A DNA stretch of 64,000 bases, taken from positions 8,872 through 72,871 of the forward strand of contig NW_019776014.1 of assembly GCF_001039355.2 (NCBI RefSeq). The letters are read 5' to 3'. The notes under the pieces are model-generated. The model searched no databases. It was not told the DNA's origin and saw nothing but the letters and a program-made list of their open reading frames with translations. Every line of letters starts with the position of its first letter. Positions within the stretch are counted from its first letter, which is position 1. This document shows positions 1 through 12,364 of the stretch, one piece after another. Both the position numbers and the translations under genes were made by a program. This DNA is from Lingula anatina (taxonomy: Eukaryota > Brachiopoda > Lingulata > Lingulida > Lingulidae).

Positions 1-2160
1 GCGGGGGGGGGGGGTTAATGATGCGGGGAGAAAAGATGCGGAGAAGCAACAATCCGGGAGAGTGGGGGGGGGGGGGTATCGGTGTGGGGTAGTAACGGTG
101 TGGAGGTATCGACATAACCGCAAACTCTAATTGTTTATCCGAATACAAATAATGCACCCCCATTTTTTCCTTAGGCACCACTCAATTCGGTGTTTAATTA
201 AGCTATGAATTAACGCCTTTGTCTTCGCGAAAATGTGAGATTATTCACGTAACGCTGTCCTTGGGCGATTCTAGGAAGCACTAAACAAGCTAAATGCGAT
301 GTAATTATTTTCTATTGTTCTTTAAAATTTTATTTGTATGTAAACAAATCTAAAAACTCATGTAAATAACCCAAGTATCGGGGGCAGCATATAGAACAAA
401 CTAATGGGAAATTCAAACAGACTATGGCTTCTTTCAAAACAGAAGATCCAAGGGTCTACAGATCCACGGATCAAATATGGCGGACTGTACATGAGATTTT
501 ACGGTCAGTCGGAAATTAAAAAAAAAATGGCTATTCAAACGGGTACGTCAAATCCAAAGCATAGGAGGCGATTTAAAAGCATATAAGAAAAATCTTCAAG
601 GGTTTCCCTGTGGTCAATACTAATTTTTTCCACATAACACACCATTATCTAATACATTTTTACCATTTGTTGTAAAAAAAAATCCCCAACTCTTTTTACT
701 TTCTCTTTCTTTCTTGATCAAACACGAACACAAATAACAACAAACATAATGGGGTGCGCCTGCGCAGAAACGTTTTATCGATTATTTCACTTGGCGCTGA
801 TGTCATTATATCCTTTATTCTCAGGTCAGCGTCAGGCACCAGTTTTTAAACCTTGGACTTAAACACGACCTCCATTAGGAAAGAGGAGAAACTACAAAAC
901 AGCATCTACATGCACAGAGCCAGTCATCGCAGGATTTGAATTGTAAGTATTAATCAACATGTCAATAAGTGGTGTTCAGAAAGTTATTTTTCGCCAATAA
1001 TGATTTTAACGAAGTTACTCTTAAGCTGAAGGCTGTAGGCGGCTAACTAGGCGTACTATAAACAGAAATCCACTGACAAGTTTTTTAATGAAAATGGCTA
1101 GGTCACATGGTCTGCACCTGTGCTAGGCCTAGTGGAGAGTAAAATCTTAAAGGACAACGTTACTTTCTTGGGCCTAAGAATAAATACATGAATTTTTCTA
1201 GGCAGCAGTGGTCATTTTTTTGCGCATTTTGATCAGTTAATGATAAAAAAGGCGGACAAGTTTATTGACAACGCCCTACATCCGGGCATAATCGAATACA
1301 AATACATGAATTAGTTTACAGAGTGATTTCCAGTTGTTTCCCCTCTCAGCGGCGACTGTATATAAACAGGTTCAGTATATGAATTTCTTTTTTTTTTAAA
1401 TTCAATTATTGTTTATGAATAAAGCAACTTAATACTGTAGTCAGTCGAAATTTAAAAAAATATGTTTATTCAAATCCAAAGTAAAGGTGATTTTAAAGCA
1501 TAAAAACAACGTCATCTAGAGTTTCCCAGCGCTAATTTGTACTTTTTTTCAACATGACACATCAACACCTAATGTATTTTCCATTTGAATAAAATCCTCC
1601 AATTATTCCATCTTATTTTTAATATACATGTATTATCGATTTACTAATAGTAACAATTTCGGAAATATGAACATTGCATGGTGGGGGGGGGGGGGGGGGG
1701 GGGGGGGGACGATGCTGGGAGTAAAGATTCGGGGAAGCAACGATTGGTGTGTGAGCGTATCGATGCGCATACTGCAAATATTTACGAGAGGGGGGTCGAT
1801 CTGGGGAAGTATCGGTGCGGGGGTATTTACATGACCTCAAAGTTTAATTGTTGTCTCCGAATACCAAAAAAAAAAAAAAAAAAAAAAAGAAAGAAAACGA
1901 ACCCCATAAAGACTTTTCTTCAGGCACCGCTCAATTGGTTAAATTATTGAGAAATAAATAGCAGTGTTTAATGAAGCTGTTCGTCTTCGTGGAAATGTGA
2001 GATTTTTTTAAATTAACGCTGTGCTTGGGCGAATCTAGCAACCACTAAACAAGGTAAATGCTCTGTAATTGTTGCTGATGTTTTTTATTATTATTATAAA
2101 AAAGGATAGAAACTCATAAATAACCCAAAGTGTCGGGTTCAGTCTATATAACCAATCAAT
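1..2160. repeat. Two diverged copies of a two-block repeat with G-tracts
   Basis: Block X (G-tract, then text around 'ggcaccactcaatt' and 'gcttgggcga') lies at about 1-400 and again at 1,680-2,160. Block Y ('gtcagtcg', 'aaatccaaag', then 'acacac/tcaacac') lies at about 505-680 and at 1,440-1,600. The order is X-Y ... Y-X, as expected for a partly deleted tandem array of a Y-X unit. The long glycine and proline ORFs across 1,680-1,710 are products of the G run and are not genes. The homology is read by eye; the repeat family is not recognised. Confidence 0.6.
755..942 (+). promoter_or_regulatory. Candidate promoter and non-coding first exon
   Basis: A perfect NRF1-type palindrome, TGCGCCTGCGCA, lies at 755-766. 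About 180 bp later comes a strong donor (ATT|gtaagtatt) ending at 942, with no long ORF before it. This looks like a TATA-less promoter and a 5' UTR exon. The first good acceptor followed by a start codon on this strand is at 7,784, so it may serve the TRADD-N-like exon. That link is inference. Confidence 0.3.
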
Positions 2161-2209
2161 TACGCCGCGGGGTATTCAGAGCACAGACCGTGATCACTAG
2201 ATACCTCCA

Positions 2210-3180
2210 ATGGATTTTTAGGTTTTTAGAATTTATGTTTTTCATGTGAACGCAGCCTTATTGGTAATCAGTGTACTTTAATCTGTCATATTATTTTAGG
2301 TTTGAACCACCAAGAAAAGGTATCAATATATTTTTTAGTTTAATTTACAAGTTTTTGCACACATGACATGGTTTGTAGACAATAGTGCTGATTATTAAAG
2401 ATAATTTAATTCAGATGCAAATGTGTTCTGATACTGAACCACATTTATAAAATATATATTCTTTGGCTAAAATTGAAGATTGGTCTTAGTTTTAAAAGGG
2501 AATTTAGTGTTCATTGGCTAACTGTCTGAGGTATAAAATAATCACCACATCAGCATATTACAAAATAAAAATTAACCATTTTGCCACATATATTCATGTA
2601 TTTTTGCATTGCTTTAATCACTGTTGGGTGTAACAAATTATGATTTTCATTGCTGTTACTTTGTTTTAGATGTCATACAAGTCGCTCAAATGTTAAAATA
2701 AAACAATATCAATCGATAAAAATATATCTTTCATTTTTTCTCCTTATGAATTTAAATTATCAGTTTACTATTAGTTGGCCTCATGTAATAGACAAAAGTA
2801 TAAACAAAAATATGCATTAATGAAATTTAATTTAGTAAGAATCATACTAAGTGCAATAACTTATCTTCATTGTCCCCGATTTTCCTGTGCAAGCTTTTCT
2901 TTACCTGGTATATAAGCAATACTATGCGAAAAAAAAAGAAAAGAAAAGAAACGAGGCTGACATACGGAAATTGCAAGTACTACTGTTTTGTGCACACGGC
3001 TGTGAATTGAATGTGCCATTCCTAGATGAAGGTAAATTTCTTTTACACACTTATATTGACAAAAAGCAGAATTTAAAATAAAAACGAGATTTCTACAGAT
3101 GCAAAATTTAGCGATGAACGTGGGTTTGTGAAATTGTTCTCATACATTTCTTGATGTGAAACTAATTTTTATAAAACTGA
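2210..3180. other. AT-rich stretch without a recognised gene
   Basis: I see no exon with credible splice sites and no coding homology on either strand. The 64-codon ORF at 2,887-3,081 starts in low-complexity A-rich sequence and resembles nothing I know. Confidence 0.4.
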
Positions 3181-4262
3181 TCGGCTCTAGATTAAATGGA
3201 GGCGTATCTCACATAATTTGACAGTTATTCCCCAAAATGGTTGCGCCCAGGCTAGAAATATCTCTATACACCTTTCTGTAATCCCCTCTTTATAACTTCT
3301 TGCTCGAGGTGATCCCCTCTCACCATACCTATTCATATTATGTGCTGAACTTCTTTCTAGCATGTTAAGAAATAATGATAACATAAATGGCATTAAAATA
3401 CATAAGGAAGAATTTCTAAATCTCAGTATGCTGGTATTACGACAATATTTTTAGATGGAACTGAACCAAGTTTACCAGTTGTGCTCCAAACTTTAAAAAG
3501 TTTCACTAGTATGTCTGGTTTAACTGTAAATTCACACTCACACACACACACATACACACACACACACACACAATTCTAACAATGTTATTTGTAAAGCTTT
3601 TAAATAAGATTGGAATTCGAAGACTTGAGGCATTTTAGGTGTTGAGTTTTCAACCAGGAAAAGAATTATAAAGATAAATTAAAAGAAGTAAAGATGTTGA
3701 TGGAAAATGGTCTATCAGACCCCTGACACTATTATGGAGGAATGTAGTTCTAAAAGCATTGGTATTACCAAGGTTTACTCATCTTTTTACTTTACTTCCT
3801 AACCTGAATAGGAAAGAACTCCAAAATTATGTTTTAGATTTTAGGGAAAAGTAAATTTAATAAAGTTAAAAGGAATAAGATGATTCAAAACTATAGAAAT
3901 GGGGGAATTAAGACTACTGACATTAAATATTACTTAAGGTAACCTGACTAAGAAGATGTATAATAAAAGATTCAAAATGGAAGACACACAAATATCATGG
4001 TTAATAAAATTTAACAAAGGGTTTAAACCATTCTATGACTTACTAGTTAATTCAGACATACAAAGATATAAATCTATGGCAAATGGGAACATTTATTAGA
4101 AAACACCTTTAATGATAACACTTGGAAAAAGTTTATAGTTTACCTTTTACCTGCAAAAAAAAAAAAAAGGAACAAAATTAAGTTGGTTCCAGTTCACAGT
4201 TATAAACCGAATACTGTCCACTATAGATGTTTTGTATAAAATTGGGAAAGTCCCACATAAAG
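3180..4262 (+). mobile_element. L1/Tx1-type LINE relic, upstream part (RT domain)
   Basis: Broken-frame translation shows non-LTR reverse transcriptase landmarks in order: a GDPLSPYLFILCAE-like block at about 3,311-3,352, the 'YAG.TTIFLDGTEPSL' region at about 3,425-3,475 (where L1/Tx1 elements carry the catalytic YADD/FADD motif), 'MSGLTVN', then thumb/connection-like text ('LPRFTHLFTLLPN', 'RNGGIKTTDIKYY'). Several stops and frameshifts, plus a (CA)n insertion at about 3,537-3,572, show it is dead. Coding resumes at about 5,990, after the inserted Rex1-like LINE. Placement in the L1/Tx1 group rests on motif style only. Confidence 0.65.
3537..3572. repeat. (CA)n microsatellite
   Basis: Near-perfect CA dinucleotide run inside the decayed L1/Tx1-type LINE, where it replaces coding text just after the 'MSGLTVN' region. 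Confidence 0.9.
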
Positions 4263-5944
4263 TGCCATCAAAAAAGCAAAGAAAAAGATAAATTCAAAAA
4301 TCGAACAGAAATTCCAGTCCAATAGTGCAAAGAATCTCTGGGACAATATCGCTCTTGTCACACAGTATAAAGGGTCCAGACGTGCCGTTGATACAGAGGA
4401 CTCCACACTCCCTAACAAGTTGAATGAGTTTTATTCTCGTTTTGATAGGACCAACCACACTCAGGTCCACATACCAACCCTAGGGGAGCACGTGCCGCCA
4501 TTTACTATTCAATCATGGCAAGTCAAATGTTATTCCTCGGCTTTAAACACCAGGAAAGCTCCAGGCCCTGACGGTATAACATCACGACTTTTAAAGGAAT
4601 GCGCAGCCCAGCTTTCAGATGTGTTCGCGGAAATATTCAACTGGTCAATTGAAATGTGCAGAGTGCCTGAAATATGGAAGACAGCAACCATCATACCTGT
4701 GCCAAAAAGTAAAACTGTAGAGAATTTAAATGATCTCCGTCCTGTTGCTTTGACACCGGTGCCTATGAAGATATTCGGAAAACTTGTTTTGTCTTTTATT
4801 AAAACTTTAGTGCCAAATAGCTTTGATCCACTCCAATTTGCCTACCGTGTTTACACAAAGTTCTCGAACATCTCGATTGTAAAAATGCCTATGTTAGAAT
4901 TTTATTTGTTGACTATAGCTCAGCATTTAATACTATTGTACCAAGCAAATTGTATTTTAAACTTTTGGATGATCTTAATTTTCCACCAGCACTCTGCGAT
5001 TGGATTTTAGATTTTCTTTTAAACAGAAAACTGTCAGTAAAAGTCGGTTTTAACTACTCGGACACTATAGTTTTAAACACTGGCACACCCCAGGGCTGCG
5101 TCTTATCACCTTGCTTATATACGTTATTCACCCACGACTGTGTGGCGAGGGAGGAAAATACATTCTTAATGAAGTTTGCCGATGACACAACTTTAGTCGG
5201 TTTGATACAACATAATGATGAGATGTCATACAGGCAGTCGGTTACAAGTTTAGTAAATTGGTGCACAGACAATGACTTGATATTAAATGTGAGCAAAACA
5301 AAAGAAATGATCATAGACTTCAGAAGAAATCAGATAAGTAAAAATCCCTTGGAAGTTAACGGTAAAGCGGTCGAACAGGTTTCTAATTATAAATTACTAG
5401 GGGTTCAGCTGAATAATAGGTTAACCTGGGGCGATAACATCACGAAGCTATTGAAAAAGGCACGTCAACGAATGTATTTCTTAAGGAAATTGAAAGCTTT
5501 TACCACAAATGTGTTTATTTTAACGAACTTTTACAGGTGTGTTTTAGAGAGTATTTTAACTTATTCAGTAACTGTTTGGTATGGACGTGCAACTGTGGAG
5601 GAGAGGAACAAGTAGGAAAAGATCGTCGAAACTGCAGGGATTGTAATTGGAACAGATCTAACTCCCGTCCATACTATATATCTAGACAGGACTAAAAAGA
5701 AAACATTATCAATAATGACAGACAGTTCCCATCCAGCCCATACCCTTTTTAAATTTTTACCTAGCAATTCGAGACTCTCAGCTTTTAAGGGTAGTAAGCG
5801 ATTCTTAAATAGCTTTTATCCTTCGGCAGTAACTATGTTTAACTCTAACATGTAATTTTAATTTTCATTCTTTATATTTTAATGGCGCTACTACAGGGCA
5901 AAAGATTCCCGATTTTATACATTTGTATTTTATTGGCTTAATAA

Positions 5945-5988
<44 letters not shown>

Positions 5989-5990
5989 AA
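4262..5990 (+). mobile_element. CR1/Rex1-like LINE, 5'-truncated, defective RT, (ATT)n tail
   Basis: Two overlapping ORFs (4,420-5,010 and 4,950-5,615) together encode a reverse transcriptase: KAPGPDGI near the start, NDLRPVALTPVPMKIF, the frameshifted 'VDYSSAFNTI' block, TPQGCVLSPCLYTLF, the catalytic FADD motif at about 5,180, 'LGVQLNNRLTW' and a 3' 'HPAHTLFKFLPS' segment up to a stop at 5,853. Defects: a frameshift/deletion near 4,850-4,900 and an in-frame TAG at 5,613. It has no endonuclease domain, as in most 5'-truncated LINE copies. The 3' end is an (ATT)n run at about 5,944-5,987, typical of CR1/L2/Rex1-group elements. No intact protein can come from it. Confidence 0.8.
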
Positions 5991-6205
5991 CCTGCTCTCC
6001 CTGTAAATCTGATACAGAAACAATACAATATTTGTTTTATAGATGTGAAATTATATGGACAGAAATAAATGCTTGGTTTAGACAAAAATATGATACAAAT
6101 TTGACTATTTTAGAAAAACATGGTGAGATGATCATCATTTGGGATGAAATTTTTAAAAAGTTCCTAATAAAATGCCAAAGCCAAGTTTAAATATTCTTTG
6201 TCGGT
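5990..6205 (+). mobile_element. L1/Tx1-type LINE relic, downstream part (zinc-finger region)
   Basis: Directly after the (ATT)n tail, translation gives 'KTCSPCKSDTETIQYLFYRC', the cysteine-rich segment found after the RT in L1/Tx1-type ORFs. The sequence just before the insertion (4,190-4,260) ends in 'VINRILSTIDVLYKIGKVPHK', the block that normally precedes it. The two flanks therefore join into one older element. The last ~80 bp recur at 7,592-7,673. Confidence 0.65.
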
Positions 6206-6249
6206 TTTAGATAGAGAATGGATAAGAAGTTAAAATGTATTATTATTAT

Positions 6250-7590
6250 TATAATAAAATATTATATATACAGTTGTGCTTATCAAAATATTATTCCAGT
6301 GTTGGAAGGAGTAAAGAAAGAAATATGTAATCATCAACTATTTATTTGAAGTCTACTCTTAAATATTAGTATTACGATCTCTGTATCATAATGTATAATA
6401 AATAATCATAATTATAGGAAAAGCTATCTATCAGTTTTCAGTGTTCTCCATCATTCCTTTATCTTCCACTCTCTTCTTCTCTTCTTGTCTTCTCCAGTAT
6501 ATAGATAAAAACAATTCACAAAGTTAAAAAAATAAACGCCACCAGCGTGAGCGTGGTTGTGGCCCGACCCGTCTAGTCTGCTGGCCACAGCTGTTGGCTT
6601 GAATTTGATCTATAACCTTTTTTCAAGGATACACACATAATAAAGGGTATATGTATAGGTTAAGGGTATATGGGGTAATAATAAAGGTTATGAAAAACAT
6701 AAGTTATTATAAAACAAACCCAAGGTAATGTAATTGTATAACGAACCATATGTCTTTCTTTAGTATTAGTCCTATGTAGCCATACGTCCAATAGTAGCTA
6801 TTTTGGAATTTCTCAGAATATCCAAGGATGCACACTTGTTACCCACCAGATATATATCATAGGAGTAATAAGGATGGGCAAAACCTGAGAAGCAAACACA
6901 ATTGTTAGTTAACACTTTTCATCCTGGTAATAAATGAAAAGCCACGAATGTGCAGCAGTAATAGTATTCGTATGGCAAATGGGGAACACCTTGGATTTTT
7001 TCAAAATAATCAAATATGCACATTTATTTCCCGCTAGATATGTATCACAGTGTAATAGTCATGTGTAAGACACTGAAAAAAACAACAACTGAAATAGACA
7101 GTGTATAACGTTTTTCCTAGCTGGCATTACTTCCAACCCTACTTGAAGTATTTCTGTGGCATGTAGCGGCCATCTAGGGTTTCTTCAAAATGCCCAAGAA
7201 ACATGTTAGTTGCTCACCATATATATACTATATGAAAGGATGTGAAAAATACTCAGAAACCACCAGCAGCTTAGAAGTTTAAAAAAGTACAGCTCCAATT
7301 TTGTGGCCCTTATACATGTTTATCTCCAAAATTGAGATGCATCCCTACTTAGCCTACTATTGAACTTGAAAAGTATATTAGCCATCTTAATTAAATAACT
7401 TACTTATACCATTGACCTACTTTTCCCCATAAACTGAACTTTGCATAGTATCCGACCCTTACATGAACATCTCTAATTATTATTAAATTTATTTGGTGTG
7501 AGGCGTCGTTTGAAAAACTTTGTTTGATGAGTTTTGGTTAGTTAGTACACGTACTGGTGTATAGACCTAAAATGTAAATACATTGGCCTT
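6250..7590. repeat. Non-coding stretch with degenerate ~190-bp tandem repeats
   Basis: Three diverged copies of a unit containing 'aaggatgcaca..tt..ccaccagatatatatcata' start near 6,820, 7,010 and 7,190. No exon or RNA gene is seen in the remainder. Confidence 0.5.
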
Positions 7591-7591
7591 T

Positions 7592-7673
7592 GCTGAGATG
7601 ATCTACATTTGGGATGACGTTTTTAAAAAGTTCCTAATAAAATGCCAAAGCCAAGTTTAAATATTCTTTGTGG
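7592..7673 (+). mobile_element. Second copy of the LINE relic tail
   Basis: About 80 bp ('gagatgat..atttgggatga' through 'ccaagtttaaatattctttgt') nearly match 6,122-6,203. It is a solo fragment of the same element or a local duplication, 110 bp upstream of the TRADD-N-like exon. Confidence 0.7.
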
Positions 7674-7830
7674 AAATCTACAAAGTCTACAATACCACAC
7701 ATGTGTACACAAAGCTTTAAATATCAACTGATTATGGTGGAGCAAGTCCAGCGTTTTTTTAACTACTTTCCTCTTTTCGCAGGTGTTGTTGGCCCAGCAT
7801 CAGATGTACTATTAAGCTTGTGTCTGAGAT

Positions 7831-8289
7831 ATGGCAAGACCAAGGAACGCTCAGATTATCCCTGCCCTTACAATGGAAATAAAATTCATTGCAACTACAT
7901 TTTCACTTCGCATAGCAGAAAAAGAAACGGTATCTGAGGTGCTAAGATTGGTTGCCTTTACTGGAGTGACTGTCGCTACTGGACTTGCTGTACTTCTTCT
8001 TCAACGAAATGAGGACGTTTGGCGCATTTTAAGGCATGTGATAATAGGCAACGGCTGTGACCAAGACCCAGTAGTTAATGATATTAACCCAGGTTCTTTG
8101 CTTGTGGATATTACATGTTATACCAAAGAGAGTCTCCTGACGCTGGGGCGCCGATATGGTGATGGTTCTCTGGCTACGGACATAGAAAATGGCCTTAAAT
8201 CAATCGGATACGACAAACCAATCACTGTGACCGCCGAAAAAGATGGCAAACCATTTGCACTGGATAAGGTGCACCAAGCGCTACTACAG
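7831..8289 (+). CDS. First coding exon of a membrane-anchored TRADD-N-like protein (partial)
   Basis: The acceptor is at about 7,783 (cgcag). The start codon ATGGCAAG at 7,831 has a TGA directly upstream in frame. The donor CAG|gtaaat follows 8,289, phase 0. The exon encodes 153 residues: a basic N-terminus, a hydrophobic, probably membrane-spanning segment at about 38-60 ('LRLVAFTGVTVATGLAVLLL'), then 'GSLLVDITCYTKESLLTL' and 'RYGDGSLATDIENGL'. The hydrophobic pattern, followed by Arg-x-Tyr-x-x-Gly-x-Leu and a helix, resembles the N-terminal domain of the TNF-receptor adaptor TRADD. That similarity is weak and recalled from family knowledge. The downstream exons are not identified. Phase-0 acceptors on this strand occur at 10,859 (gene A) and 25,888 (death domain). 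The ORF extending past the donor to 8,361 is intronic. Confidence 0.6.
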
Positions 8290-8749
8290 GTAAATTTTAG
8301 TAAATGTAAAAAGTTGATGCAAATTTGCTTACATTGTTTATTTATGCCGAACGACTCTTAAATTTAGTTGCTATGCTGGTTATGACAAGTTTAAAGATAG
8401 AAACAAAATATTTTTGTGTTTGATGCATTTGCTTACGGTACTTACATATATACATTTTAATAGAACTAATCAGTTTTGTCTAGCCTAATTCTCTACCAGA
8501 ACCACTGTTTTTTTATTTAAAACTGATCCAACTATATAAAGGTTCACCCACTATTGATAGAGGTATGAGAATTGTGTATTTTCAATTTATAGACAAATAC
8601 ACTGGTGAGCTACAAGGCCATATGTGTACAGGTAACCCCCCCCCCAAAAAAAAAAAAAAAAAAAAAGAATAATAATAAAAACAGAACCCATAAAATTTTT
8701 ATAAAAACCTTTAAAGATTCATCACATTTCAAGAATTTGCTGGACTTAA

Positions 8750-9340
8750 ACTTTTATATGTGTATAATCATTCCCCAAAGTTTCAGTTATTTTAGTCGCT
8801 TCGCGTTAAAGTTATGTTATTTTAAAAAAATATGCTCCAAATGGCCTCCGAGGCACTGGATGCACATTGGATACATCGTGAAAAAATTGTCTATTTTCCA
8901 ACACATTCTTCCTTTGTAATTTTCTTCTGGTTCAAATTGTCAATTGAGGGCGTATCAGTGCAGAAAAATGTTGGTGCAGGAGAGTAACGGTACAAGCCGT
9001 ATAAGGATTTAACCTTAATTAAAGTTCACTTCTATTTCTTGTATTATAACGTAAAATGCTTTTCAAGGCGCATTCAGTTGCTTACTAGGTCTTGAAATCG
9101 CGATTGATTTACTTATTTACTCTAATGAAATGTGTATAATCATTCCCCAAAGTTTCAGTTATTTTAGTCGTTTCGCCTTAAAGTTATGTTATTTTAGAAA
9201 AAATTGTCTATAAGGATGTAACCTTAATTAAAGTTCACTTCTATTTATTGTATTATAACGTAAAATGCTTTTCAAGGCGCATTCAGTTGCTTCCTAGGTC
9301 TTGAAATCGCGATTGATTTACTTATTTACTCTAATGAAAT
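8750..9340. repeat. Tandem repeat, ~200-bp unit
   Basis: 9,001-9,138 ('ataaggat.taaccttaatt' to 'ctctaatgaaa') is repeated almost exactly at 9,203-9,338. The intervening 'tgtgtataatcattcccc' segment (about 9,130-9,200) is also present at 8,757-8,830. The flanking C- and A-tract at 8,637-8,667 is low complexity. Confidence 0.75.
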
Positions 9341-9469
9341 TTGAAACTTTAGCGAATCTCGATTTTGACTTTCATACTTTTCATTTTTATGTACAGACAC
9401 AGATGTGTCTATAGCCATCATCTGCGTCTGTCGTCCTCGCCGTTGTTGTTGCCGTGCACTTTTACCGAT

Positions 9470-10500
9470 AACACGATAAGTGGAAAACCGTTTTTTCTTT
9501 TGTCTTGAAACTTACATAACTGATGAATATTTGTAATACGCAGGTTAAGTTCGAAAATCAGCATGATCAGGCCATTTTTAGGGAAGTTATGCTGTTTTTT
9601 TCACTTTTTTTCAGCATTTATGCAACACCATAAACACGATAAGTGAAAAACCGTTTTACCTTTTGGCTTGAAACTTACAGAACTGATGAATATTTGTAAT
9701 ACGCAGGTCAAGTTCGAAAATTAGCATGATCGGGCCATTTGTAGGGAAGTTATGCTGTTTTTATTTCACTTTTTTCAGCATATACGCAACCCTGATAACA
9801 CAATATAAGAAAAACAGGCCAATTGTCATTATACTCACAGGACTGGTCAATCTTACTAAAACGCAGGTTGAGTTCGAAAATCAGCATAATCGGGCCATTG
9901 TTTTAGAAGTTATGCTGTTTTTTCACATTTCCTCAGATTCAGTTCTTAGGCATGTTAACAGTCTCATTATTAAACTAATAAGATACGTAAAAGTGTTTGT
10001 TTGACATTTCCTGCATCTTTATAACATTTTTAGTTGATTATGTAACAAGGCAGCAAAGCTGTCAAATATACAGACAAAAAACAGGAAATAACTATGCACA
10101 AAATAGGCTACTGTCAATTCTGATGCAAAAGTACATTATGTTAAACTGCAAATTCAACATCAAATTTTAATTATGCTCAAAAGGTAATACCAATGTAAGT
10201 AAAATGTGTAACAAGTTCACACTTTGAAAATGTATAACTTCCAGAAAAAGAAGCCAATTAGACTGCTTTTCCAACTCAGGCTGCATTTTAGTCNTTTTTC
10301 ACTTTTCAACATATATGCAACACTGTAAACACAATATAAGAAAAACAAATGGGCCAATTGTCAGTAAACTCACAGGAATGGTCAACCTTGCTAATACGCA
10401 GGTTGAGTTAAAAAATCAGCATAATTGGGCCATTATTTTAGAAGTTATGTTGTTTTTTCACATTTCCTCAGATTCAATTCTTAGGCATATTAACAGTCTC
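9470..10500. repeat. Four-copy imperfect repeat (~155 bp)
   Basis: Units carrying 'taatacgcaggttgag/aagtt', 'aaaatcagcat..tcggg/aggccatt' and 'gaagttatgctgtttttt' occur near 9,472-9,610, 9,640-9,760, 9,795-9,920 and 10,315-10,450. The two short ORFs here (92 and 64 codons) are copies of the repeat read in one frame and are not genes. One N lies at 10,294. Confidence 0.75.
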
Positions 10501-10858
10501 ATTATTTAATTAATAAGATATGTAAAAGTGTTTGTTTGACATTTCCTGCATCTTTACAACATTGTTAGTTGATTTTGTAAAAATGATGGTAAACTTGTTA
10601 TCATGTATTGTGTAATTAAGTTTCAAAAATGGAAATAAACTCAAACATTGCAGTTTGTCAGATTCAATCATTCATTATGTTCAGAATGGAAGAAATTGGA
10701 CATTTAACACTGCTCTATTGACATTTTTCCCATCTCATCAATTTTCTTAGTTGATCATATAAAAATGGCAGTAAACTGTTAATTTTGTTTTATGTTAAAA
10801 ATTGTTAAAAATGGAAAAAAAAACATTTCAGAACAGTGCTGTCTTGTTAATTTTGCAG

Positions 10859-12364
10859 TTAACGGTGCCCCTGACTTTAAGGATCTTGCCATCCAATTTG
10901 CAGAAAGTTGATGTTCTTGACTGCGCAGCTACTTTAAATAACCACATAAGATATCTTGAGTCTGGAGGTGGAGATAGATTTATGGCTGCTAGAGCCTTGG
11001 CTTTTGTACCAGCTTTAGGCAATTGTGGACAACTAAATCTTCCCAGTGGGTCACGCTACATAGACGTTGGAGGATTTGTTTGTCCGAGCAACTTATTTAG
11101 ATATGACCAACTTTGTTGTAAGTTTTTTATGTACAGACATATTGTATCTGTTAATATAGCCATCACCTAGCTGTGTTTGATGTTGCCCTCACTAATTAAA
11201 ATATAAGGTCAAAAATCAAAATCTGAAAACAATTTTAAGTGTTTGTTTATGTGCTTGATGTTATAGAACTGAAGAATTATAGTCGCAGCCTCTTTTATAC
11301 ATTTATAAGATTGCAAATTGCCTTGTAATTTACCATGGACATTTTATCTAGTAATTGAAAATCCAGTATGCATTTTATACAGGGGATAATAACCATATAT
11401 TCTAAGATTAAATGACTCTAGGAGGGAATCCAGTTTCATTCAGAATCATTTGTAGGAAAAAGTTACATAATTTTGCATTCTAGCTCCCGAGACCATGGCT
11501 GTCTACACAGTTACCATACAAGACACCAGCTCAAGTACACCTGGCCTAGTCTACACAGCAGTTTATCCCACAAACCTAACAGCCTGTGTCCAACACTATA
11601 TCACTGAACTGGACAGTCTTATAGCCAATGTTGCTGCTAACCTGACTAATGTATGTCAGACTTTAACTGGGCTAACAAACATTTACATAGAACTAAAACA
11701 ATCTACAACAAGTGCAAATGTGTCTGGTAGGCAGGTAAGGATATTGTGTTTAACCTTTTGCTCGTTGGTGCTTTAGTTCTTATTCTTTAAAATAATTGAC
11801 AGATACAATCAATTTTTGGTGGTAAGAAGAATATATTATTAAAGAAAATACAGATACACTGTACTTTTTATTTTTGGTGTTTAACAAAATTTTCACTTTT
11901 CCCATGCTTGCCATGTAAAATAAAATGTGTTTTGTGCCCAAACAGATTTTATATAAAGTACCTATGCCTAGCAACTTCCTGCTCTCATCCCCAGTTGTAA
12001 AGAAGGCAAAAGAAACTTTAAATTGACAATGTTCCCTGTGGTAAAGATTGCATTTGGAATCTGCTACATAAAGATGTATGTATAGCAGTTTGTTTAATTT
12101 TCCAGTTAATAGTGCCTCCGACTTTAAGGATCTTGCCATCTAGTGTGCAGAAAGTTAATGTTCTTGACTGTATAGCTGCCATAGATAGTCACATAAGATA
12201 TCTTGAGTCTGGAGGTGGAGATAGATTTATGGCTGCAAGAGCCTTGGCTTTTGTGCCAGCTAATGGCAGCTGTGGACAACTGAATCTACCAAGTAATTCA
12301 CGCTACACACCTGTTGGAGGATTTATTTGCCCAAGCAACTTAGTTAGAAATGACAATGTTTGTT
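10859..12364 (+). other. Gene A: unknown beta-alpha-beta module block
   Basis: Beta exons (259 nt, phase 0 to 1) at 10,859-11,117 and 12,106-12,364 share 'LRILPS', 'VLDC', '[20 protein letters not shown]', 'GQLNLPS' and 'GGFxCPSNL', with four conserved cysteines. The alpha exon (251 nt, phase 1 to 0) at 11,484-11,734 shares '[18 protein letters not shown]', 'VAANLTN' and 'GRQ', with two cysteines and several N-glycosylation sequons. I do not recognise the fold. Gene C has a single alpha-beta pair, so A has gained a pair and lost the first alpha, or never had it. Confidence 0.85.

Noticed and set aside
1619-1950. ORFs rich in glycine or proline on both strands
   Set aside because: They exist only because a ~28-bp G run is free of stops; no splice sites and no homology.
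5054-5314. Minus-strand ORF of 86 codons
   Set aside because: It is the antisense of the LINE reverse transcriptase, which reads well on the plus strand.
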